From: Acetobacter sp. DsW_063
GTDB taxonomy: Bacteria > Pseudomonadota > Alphaproteobacteria > Acetobacterales > Acetobacteraceae
Reading direction: 5' to 3'
Assembly: GCF_002153745.1 (NCBI RefSeq)
Contig: NZ_JOPL01000038.1
Coordinates: forward strand, 1 to 62,508
DNA: 62,508 nt
Shown here: in pieces, positions 56,562 through 62,508 of the stretch
Position numbering within the stretch: the stretch's first letter is position 1
Layout of the letters: every line of letters begins with the position of its first letter
Made by a program: the position numbers and the translations under genes
Notes under the pieces: generated by a model
The model's input: the letters and a program-made list of their open reading frames with translations, nothing else
Told to the model about the DNA's origin: nothing
Databases searched by the model: none

Positions 56562-58712
56562 ATGCGCCGATCGTATTTTGCTCTTGCCGCCTTCATCCTC
56601 GCTCAAACAGGCCTGTCGGCGCCGCTGAAAGCAGCCACAAGCCCTGACGAAGCAGACTATCTAAGTGAAATAGAAGGAGTAAAGGCTCTCGAATGGGTGA
56701 GCGCCCAGAACCGTCGAACATCCGATACACTTGAAAGCGATCCCCGCTACAAGGGATTTTACGACGACGCGCTCGCGGCAGGCGAAAGCCAGGACCGACT
56801 GCCTAAACCCCGCTTTCTTGACGGACAGATATGGAATTTCTGGCAAGACGCCAAACACCCTCGTGGCGTGTGGCGCCAAACAACGTTGGGCGCCTACCGG
56901 CAGAAACTCACCAGTTGGGTAACGCGTCTCGATATCGATGCTCTCGCAAAAAAAGAAAATAAAAATTGGGTTTTCCAGGGCGCCGACTGTCTCGCGCCCA
57001 ATGATCGGTATTGTCTCGTCGCCCTGTCCAATGGAGGGGAAGACGCACAAACCTTGAGAGAATACGACACCCATATGGGGTTATTCGTTCAGAACGGTTT
57101 TAGCCTGCCACGCTCCAAGCAATCGTCGGCATGGGTGGACCGCGATACAATTCTGGTGGGCCGCGATTGGGACGGAACTGGGGCGACCCTGACCACGTCG
57201 GGCTATCCGTTCGTTATCAAGCGTGTGGGGCATACGCAGTCTCTGGAGAGTGCCGTAGAAGTCGCGCGAGGAGAGAAGAACGACGTCGCTGTGGAGCCTG
57301 TATCTCTGACAGACGGCGACGGCCACAAACTCGTGCTTATCCGGCGCTCCCCGACTTTCTTTACCAACCGTTTCGCGATTCTCGACGGAATGGAAAGCGC
57401 GCTGGAGGGGAAAGAGCCAGGGCATCTCCGCTGGCTGACACTGCCTGATCACGTAGAACTGCAGGGCATGCTCCACGGACGGCTCATTTTTACCGTGAAT
57501 GATGATTGGATGCTTCCCGACCGTAAGCTCATTCCAGCAGGCAGCCTGGTCTCCGTCGCTCCTGCGGCAAGCGATCAAGGCGTGGAACTTCTTTTCACTC
57601 CCAACAGTTCCCAGGCGCTTGATGAAGTCGCCGTGACGCGAAATACCGTCGTCGTTACCTATTTCGAGAATGTCCGCGGCCGAGCAATGACCCTGACTAC
57701 TCCGCAAAAGTCCGGGGAGCCTTGGACCCGACACGTCCTGCCTTTGCCAGACATGTCGACAGTTCACATCGTCGATGCAGATCGGACATCGGACAAGGCG
57801 TTCCTGACGGTCGAGGGATATATCTCCCCACCTCAGTTGTGGCTGGTGGGGGATGCTTCCGAGGCGGCTGAAAAGATCCGTGAAACCCGAGCTATGTTCG
57901 ACGCCACTAACCTGACTGTGGAACAGTTTTGGGCGCGATCAACAGATGGCGCCAGAGTCCCCTATTTTATCGTACATCCCAAAATGATGAAAAAAAATGG
58001 GACCAATCCGACGCTACTGACCGCTTACGGCGGGTTTCAGGCATCTTATACGCCAACTTATGCACCCGAGATCGGTCGTCTCTGGCTCACCAGAGGGGGC
58101 GTTTATGTCGTCGCAAATATTCGCGGTGGCGGCGAGTTCGGGCCAGCGTGGCACGAAGCAGGACGAAAAACAAAGCGTCAAAAAGTATATGACGACTTTT
58201 CCTCGGTAGGTCGCGACCTCGTTGCACAGGGAATTACGTCCGTCGCACATCTTGGCATTAGAGGTCGTTCCAATGGCGGTTTGCTTATGGGTGTGGAATT
58301 CACCCAGCATCCAGAGCTGTGGAACGCAGTTATAATCGGTGTTCCACTTCTCGATATGCTCCACTACGAGAATATGTCCGCCGGCGCATCATGGGTGGAT
58401 GAATATGGTTCGATGAGCGTTCCAACGGAACGGCTTTTCCTGGAATCAATTTCACCGTTACAACACCTTCGGGACAAAATTCATTATCCTGAACCGTTCA
58501 TTTTTACCTCGACAAAAGACGATCGGGTTGGCCCAGTGCATGCACGGCGTTTAGCGGCGCGGTTGAAAGAACTTGGCGCGCCGTTTCTATATTATGAGGA
58601 TACGGAAGGCGGGCATTCCGGAACGGTCAATGCAAAGGAAGTCGCCCATGAGCGCGCGTTGGAAGCTGTCTATCTTTCACAAAAACTGATGGATAAACAA
58701 GACGCCCACTAA
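56562..58712 (+). CDS. Secreted prolyl oligopeptidase (S9A family)
   Basis: 716 residues with a signal peptide (MRRSYFALAAFILAQTG..., cleavage near KAATS, about residue 26), a seven-bladed propeller region (about 80-430) and a C-terminal alpha/beta hydrolase domain. The catalytic set is visible: Ser570 in GRSNGG, Asp near 653-654 in TKDDRVGP and His685 in EGGHSG, plus the substrate-binding NIRGGGEFGPAWHEAG. S9A enzymes cut short peptides, often after proline. Periplasmic or outer location is expected. Base composition is more even than in the adjacent chimeric gene. Confidence 0.9.
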   Translation: MRRSYFALAAFILAQTGLSAPLKAATSPDEADYLSEIEGVKALEWVSAQNRRTSDTLESDPRYKGFYDDALAAGESQDRLPKPRFLDGQIWNFWQDAKHPRGVWRQTTLGAYRQKLTSWVTRLDIDALAKKENKNWVFQGADCLAPNDRYCLVALSNGGEDAQTLREYDTHMGLFVQNGFSLPRSKQSSAWVDRDTILVGRDWDGTGATLTTSGYPFVIKRVGHTQSLESAVEVARGEKNDVAVEPVSLTDGDGHKLVLIRRSPTFFTNRFAILDGMESALEGKEPGHLRWLTLPDHVELQGMLHGRLIFTVNDDWMLPDRKLIPAGSLVSVAPAASDQGVELLFTPNSSQALDEVAVTRNTVVVTYFENVRGRAMTLTTPQKSGEPWTRHVLPLPDMSTVHIVDADRTSDKAFLTVEGYISPPQLWLVGDASEAAEKIRETRAMFDATNLTVEQFWARSTDGARVPYFIVHPKMMKKNGTNPTLLTAYGGFQASYTPTYAPEIGRLWLTRGGVYVVANIRGGGEFGPAWHEAGRKTKRQKVYDDFSSVGRDLVAQGITSVAHLGIRGRSNGGLLMGVEFTQHPELWNAVIIGVPLLDMLHYENMSAGASWVDEYGSMSVPTERLFLESISPLQHLRDKIHYPEPFIFTSTKDDRVGPVHARRLAARLKELGAPFLYYEDTEGGHSGTVNAKEVAHERALEAVYLSQKLMDKQDAH

Positions 58713-58765
58713 ATATACGTAGATCGTAACCGTCACATGCCTTACCAATGAAATTCGTAAAATTA

Positions 58766-58812
58766 CGACTGTCTTTTGTCTCAGTGGCAATAGACAGTCG
58801 ATTTTAATTCGT
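58766..58812 (+). terminator. Terminator hairpin after the oligopeptidase gene
   Basis: CGACTGTCT (58766-58774) pairs with AGACAGTCG (58792-58800), a 9-bp stem, followed by ATTTTAATT. The flanking sequence to 58998 is A+T-rich and has no gene. Confidence 0.6.
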
Positions 58813-58998
58813 TATCTATCAGAAAATTCATAAATCGATGCTCTAAATATCATTTCGGTCATATGTTCGATGTGTATCGAGTTTCATAAAACACTTCCCA
58901 TAAAGTATTTAATACAATTCTATTTCGAATGTGCGTTGTATGTTAAAATTTATATAAAAATGTTTTCACGACAGGAAAGAATAAATAATCCACAAATA

Positions 58999-59448
58999 TT
59001 AAAACGGTTTCACAACGACCATAATCACGATCACAATCATTAAAATCGTGGGCACTTCATTTGCGATTCGATAAAATTTTTCTGACCGGACATTCTTGTC
59101 GTCCGAAAAATCACGACGCCACCTCGCGCAAGCGCCATGAAAGGCAAACATACCTGCAAGGGCTAAAATCTTGGTATGCCACCATCCGGCTTTCCAATCT
59201 ATCACTCCCGGCGTGAGAACAAGAAGCACACCGAACACCAATGACACCATCATCGCTGGATTGATAATTGCGCGCAGAAGTCGACGTTCCATAATTTTAA
59301 AACGCTCGCTTTCCTGAGAACCTTTTATCACCTGGCAATGATAGACATACAGACGCGGCAGATAAAACAGGCCAGCCATCCACGCGATCACCGCCATGAT
59401 GTGCATCGCCTTCAACCACGGATACCAAGGTTGCAACACGCTTATCAT
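58999..59448 (-). CDS. hemJ: Protoporphyrinogen IX oxidase HemJ
   Basis: A 149-residue, four-span membrane protein of the HemJ (UPF0093) family. It has the conserved His-containing WLKAMHIMAVIAWMAGLFYLPRLYVYH (His16), KILALAGMFAFHG with the second conserved region, and NEVPTILMIVIVIMVVVKPF at the end. It oxidises protoporphyrinogen IX, the step after HemF. The start overlaps the HAD gene stop (ATGA). Replacement of HemG/HemY by HemJ is common in alphaproteobacteria. Confidence 0.9.
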   Translation of the reverse strand: MISVLQPWYPWLKAMHIMAVIAWMAGLFYLPRLYVYHCQVIKGSQESERFKIMERRLLRAIINPAMMVSLVFGVLLVLTPGVIDWKAGWWHTKILALAGMFAFHGACARWRRDFSDDKNVRSEKFYRIANEVPTILMIVIVIMVVVKPF

Positions 59449-60155
59449 GTTGTTTTCAGTTTTTGGAAAAATAGTGCATTTTCTAAAAGTGGCTGAAATT
59501 CTGTCAGTGTTTCGATTCGAATCAGATTGTCGTCATGTGGAGCGGGCTCTTGCGCTGAACGAAGAAGGACACAAGTCATTCCTGCCGCCAAGGCTGCCCG
59601 CGCTCCTGTATCGCTGTCTTCCAACACGACGCATTCAGCGGGCGCCACGCCTTCTACGGCCGCAGCATAGAGGTATACATCCGGCTCGGGTTTCGGCCTT
59701 TTCATATCCCTTGCTGAGTGAATGCGTCCTTCGAGTCGATCATAAAGACCGGTGACACGGAATTTCACATCCATCTCGGTCATTGAAGAGTTTGATCCCA
59801 CTCGAACAGGCAAACCCAAATCGATGACGCCATCCAGCATCGCATGTGCGCCGTCGACAAGATCAACACCATGTCCAAAAGCCTGAACAAAGCGATCCTG
59901 AATTGTAAGACACCAGTTCTCACCCAGACTGCTACCTGTAGCCTCTTCAATATCCGTCTGGATCGAAGAAAGCGCCCTTCCAGCGAACCGCGCAACGGCA
60001 GCCTCATCGGACACGTCCAGTCCTGCCTCCCGCGCGGCTTCCGCGACAATCCGGCAACTCAAAGCCTCGCTGTCGACCAGAACGCCGTCGCAATCGAAGA
60101 TCACAAGCCGCAATCTGCCCTCAGGCGATAGCGCAGAACCGCACGTCAATGTCAT
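59445..60155 (-). CDS. HAD-superfamily phosphatase, beta-phosphoglucomutase-like
   Basis: A 236-residue subfamily I HAD hydrolase: motif I VIFDCDGVLVDSE (with DxD nucleophile), motif II VGSNSS, the motif III Lys in KRPKPEPDVY, and motif IV VLEDSDTGARAA. It dephosphorylates small phosphometabolites; 6-phosphogluconate and sugar phosphates are typical for this group. It overlaps hemE and hemJ by 4 nt on each side, so it is tightly inserted in a haem-synthesis operon without an obvious haem role. Confidence 0.88.
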   Translation of the reverse strand: MTLTCGSALSPEGRLRLVIFDCDGVLVDSEALSCRIVAEAAREAGLDVSDEAAVARFAGRALSSIQTDIEEATGSSLGENWCLTIQDRFVQAFGHGVDLVDGAHAMLDGVIDLGLPVRVGSNSSMTEMDVKFRVTGLYDRLEGRIHSARDMKRPKPEPDVYLYAAAVEGVAPAECVVLEDSDTGARAALAAGMTCVLLRSAQEPAPHDDNLIRIETLTEFQPLLENALFFQKLKTT

Positions 60156-61228
60156 GTGTTGATGTTTCGGATAGTCGCAATCAATTCGCCAACATGCTCA
60201 GGCGGTGTGTTCGGCAGAACGCCATGGCCGAGATTGAAGACATGAGGTCTGCCACGTCCTGCCTCCCGAACGGCCAGAGCCTCCCGGCGCATCGCTTCGC
60301 CACCCGCAAGAATCGATACCGGGTCAAGGTTACCCTGCAACACCAACCCCGGCGGAGCCTGAGCCGCAATCGCCTTGATATCCGCCCCGGTGTCGAGCGC
60401 AAGAACGTCAACCCCGGTTTCGCGAGCGTATTCCAGGGCCATGATGCCCGCCAGTCGAGGGAAGCCGATGATTTTGACGCCGGGATGGCGGGCCTTCAAT
60501 GCGGCGACGATCTGGCGCGCAGGCGCAATCACATGGCGGCGAAATTCCGTAGGTGGCAAAAGCCCGGCCCAAGAATCGAACAACATCACCGCCTGCGCGC
60601 CTGCTTCGATCTGCGCCGAAAGCATATCTACCGTGCTTTCCGTCAGCAGCGCTATCAACCGGTCGAACAGGGCCGGTTCGGAAAACGCCATCAACCGGGT
60701 TTGAGCAAACTCTCGCGAACTACCGCCGTCGACCATGTAGCAAGAGACCGTAAAGGGCGCCCCGGCAAATCCCAGCAACGTTACGCTATTGGCGGGTGCC
60801 GCACCAACCGGTTCGCCCAGGGCACGACGCAGCCGGGACAATGTCTCCATGACCGGCGCAGTGACCTCCGCCACGCGACGGGGATCCAGACGCGCAAGAT
60901 CTGCTTCATTGCGGATCGGTTCTAGAACTGGGCCTTTATTTTCAACGAAATCAAGCGATTGTCCCATTGCCCAGGGGAGAATCAGAATGTCCGAAAACAG
61001 AATGGCGCCGTCCATTGCAAAACGACGGATCGGCTGCAACGTCAGTTCAGTCGCGATATCCGGCGTCATGCACCGGGTGAGAAAATTCGCCTTTTCGCGA
61101 AACGCCCGGAATTCGGGGAGGAAGCGCCCTGCCTGGCGCATGAGCCACACCGGAGGAGGCCATACGGCTTCACCGTTCAGCGTTCGTAAGAGCCGCCGAC
61201 CTTGATCCGTCGTATTTTCCACCGTCAC
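60152..61228 (-). CDS. hemE: Uroporphyrinogen decarboxylase
   Basis: About 358 residues from GTG 61228. Family blocks: PPPVWLMRQAGRFLPEFR (substrate-binding Arg), AILFSDILILPWAMGQ with the catalytic Asp, FAGAPFTVSCYMVDGGSS and the C-terminal HVFNLGHGVLP. It decarboxylates uroporphyrinogen III to coproporphyrinogen III. GAGGTGA lies about 6 nt before GTG 61228; an ATG at 61264 would add 12 residues but has a weaker ribosome site. It leads the hemE-HAD-hemJ operon and faces away from the candidate origin. Confidence 0.92.
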   Translation of the reverse strand: MTVENTTDQGRRLLRTLNGEAVWPPPVWLMRQAGRFLPEFRAFREKANFLTRCMTPDIATELTLQPIRRFAMDGAILFSDILILPWAMGQSLDFVENKGPVLEPIRNEADLARLDPRRVAEVTAPVMETLSRLRRALGEPVGAAPANSVTLLGFAGAPFTVSCYMVDGGSSREFAQTRLMAFSEPALFDRLIALLTESTVDMLSAQIEAGAQAVMLFDSWAGLLPPTEFRRHVIAPARQIVAALKARHPGVKIIGFPRLAGIMALEYARETGVDVLALDTGADIKAIAAQAPPGLVLQGNLDPVSILAGGEAMRREALAVREAGRGRPHVFNLGHGVLPNTPPEHVGELIATIRNINT

Positions 61229-61264
61229 CGCCCGTTCACCTCGTATCTCGATCAGTGCCGCCAT

Positions 61265-61640
61265 CTCTAAACAAGAAAAGAGAAGAAAGAAATATTGGGT
61301 TTGTTATGAGCCCTGTGGATTAAGGGGTACCCGTCTTTCCAAAAACGTACCCCACGTTTCCCCAGATGTGTACAGATTGCGACCCGTTGAAAAATAGACG
61401 TTTTTTGAAGTTATCCCGTTTTACCCGCAGAAAGGCTGTGTACAACTCACCGTACCCAGGGGCGAAGGACTTGTCCCCGGTACTCGGTACGGCCGAATTA
61501 CGCCTCTAGTACTATCCACATGTACCCCAGTACTAAACGGCCTACCCACCGAAGTACTCACCTTCCGCATCACACCTAATGTTTCGATTCGATCGTCGGG
61601 AGCTATGTAGAGATCGCAAAAACCGACTCGGAAACTGTCA
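61265..61640. other. Candidate replication origin (oriC) between hemE and maf
   Basis: A 376-bp non-coding region with DnaA-box-like 9-mers: TGTGGATTA (61314-61322) and CTATCCACA (61512-61520), each one mismatch from TGTGGATAA/TTATCCACA, plus looser TGTGTACAA (61437) and TTATCCCGT (61411). An A-rich stretch (61269-61308) and an AT-rich patch near 61388-61411 could unwind. Eleven GTAC tetramers lie within 61327-61557. The hemE neighbourhood and nearby parABS match the origin context known in Caulobacter and relatives. Confidence 0.65.
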
Positions 61641-61654
61641 CTAGGGGACGTCAT

Positions 61655-62281
61655 ATGCAGTGTGAACTGATGGAAAAGCCTGAAATTTTTCTTGCGAGTG
61701 GTTCGAGTGCGCGACGCTCGATTTTGGCGGCGGCGGGTCTGGGCTTCAGATGGCGAGCGGCGGCGGTCGATGAGGCGTTCTACAAGACGAAGGCGCGCGC
61801 AATGGGTCAGGATGCCGATGCGGCGGCGCTGGCGTTGGCTGAAGCAAAAGCTGCGGCTGTCGGGGAGAGCCCTGATGTCTCCAGAATGTCTCTGATCATA
61901 GGCGCGGACCAGATGTTGAGCTGCGAGGGGCGCTGGTTCGACAAACCCACAGACCTTGAGGGCGCGCGAAACCAACTTCAAGATCTGAGAGGGCGGACTC
62001 ATTTACTGCACAGCGCCGTGACGCTTTGGCGCGATGGAGAAATTATATGGAGGCATATCGAACACGCTTCCATGACGATGCGGACATTCTCGGACACGTT
62101 TCTCGAGGGGTATCTGGAGCAAGAGGCCGATGCATGCCTCTCCTGCGTCGGGGCGTATCGGGTGGAGGGGCCTGGGATCCAACTGTTCGAGGCGATCACT
62201 GGCGATCAGTCCACTATCCTCGGCCTGCCGATGCTCCCGCTTCTTGGGGCGTTGCGGCACTGTGGCGCAATTGGAGCGTAG
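61655..62281 (+). CDS. maf: Maf-family nucleotide pyrophosphatase
   Basis: A 208-residue Maf/HAM1-like protein with the N-terminal signature FLASGSSARRSILAAAG, LIIGADQMLSCEG, KPTDLEGARNQLQDLRGRTHLLHSA and a C-terminal GAYRVEGPGIQLFEAITGDQSTILGLPM. The family hydrolyses non-canonical nucleoside triphosphates such as dTTP/UTP or modified pyrimidine forms. ATG 61655 or ATG 61670 could start it. It is read away from the candidate origin and is often followed by aroE-coaE-dnaQ in alphaproteobacteria, though those lie beyond this window and tRNA-Ala comes first. Confidence 0.88.
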   Translation: MQCELMEKPEIFLASGSSARRSILAAAGLGFRWRAAAVDEAFYKTKARAMGQDADAAALALAEAKAAAVGESPDVSRMSLIIGADQMLSCEGRWFDKPTDLEGARNQLQDLRGRTHLLHSAVTLWRDGEIIWRHIEHASMTMRTFSDTFLEGYLEQEADACLSCVGAYRVEGPGIQLFEAITGDQSTILGLPMLPLLGALRHCGAIGA

Positions 62282-62377
62282 GGTTTCAGGTTTTATCTTA
62301 CGATAGGGGGTTGCCAGAGGTTTCCAGCAAGGTTATACCGCGCCCACTCCGCACGACGCCAATAGGCGACCTTGCGA

Positions 62378-62453
62378 GGGGCCATAGCTCAGTTGGGAGA
62401 GCGCCTGAATGGCATTCAGGAGGTCGTCGGTTCGATTCCGATTGGCTCCACCA
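62378..62453 (+). tRNA. tRNA-Ala (anticodon GGC)
   Basis: A 76-nt cloverleaf: acceptor GGGGCCA/TGGCTCC with one G-U pair, D-arm TAGCTCAGTTGGGAGAGCG, anticodon loop ATGGCAT with GGC, T-loop GGTTCGATTCC, and encoded CCA (62451-62453). It lies 97 bp after maf. Confidence 0.97.
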
Positions 62454-62508
62454 TTTCCCATCTACAAATTTTCAAAATTCGGCAGATGATCGAACTGCGG
62501 CAGTCGAG

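Overview
The window looks like a chromosomal segment from an acetic-acid-bacterium-like member of the Alphaproteobacteria (family Acetobacteraceae). This rests on gene content and style: GC-rich coding sequence in most of the window, a serine palmitoyltransferase locus, a cytochrome bc1 operon beside hemF, the gene order mnmE-mnmG-rsmG-parA-parB, hemE next to maf, and OprB-type porin and Hint-domain proteins. The species cannot be named from this sequence alone.

Left part (1-17 kb). A lipid/envelope cluster (flippase, glycerophosphotransferase-like enzyme, fatty acyl-AMP ligase, acyl carrier protein, serine palmitoyltransferase) appears built to make a sphingoid base and possibly decorate and move it. 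Next is a zinc-homeostasis module: a COG0523 GTPase and a small partner gene, divergent from two DUF1826-type genes, around a perfect 20-bp Zur-like palindrome. An encapsulin nanocompartment gene follows, with its DyP peroxidase cargo carrying a C-terminal loading peptide. Then come petB-petC-mtnP (no Rieske gene), hemF and a Tat-exported binding-protein-like gene.

Centre (17-30 kb). A complete 4-hydroxyphenylacetate (homoprotocatechuate meta-cleavage) island: hpaF-E-D-gabD-G-H-I on the minus strand, hpaR, hpaC-hpaB, hpaA, then a membrane protein and an OprB-like porin. Parts of it are visibly richer in A+T than the flanks, suggesting acquisition.

30-42 kb. Amine/amino-acid catabolism: a class III aminotransferase-amidase-aldehyde dehydrogenase operon, an SDR/LysR pair, a 2-oxoadipate dioxygenase (HglS-like) and an ACS-family MFS transporter. 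A glycosyltransferase gene is interrupted by one in-frame TGA.

42-52.5 kb. Chromosome maintenance block mnmE-mnmG-rsmG-parA-parB with parS-like sites embedded in mnmE and rsmG codons, tRNA-Lys, then small regulator/enzyme pairs (azoR/HxlR, LysR-ynfA/SDR) and a CatB-like acetyltransferase.

52.5-59 kb. An AT-rich island with a 912-residue chimera (adhesin-like repeats, Hint domain, two Gly-Trp repeat domains, partial glycosyltransferase), a small prophage-type membrane protein and a secreted prolyl oligopeptidase.

59-62.5 kb. hemE-HAD phosphatase-hemJ, overlapping by 4 bases each, then a 390-bp intergenic region with DnaA-box-like sites and eleven GTAC tetramers (the best oriC candidate), maf and tRNA-Ala.
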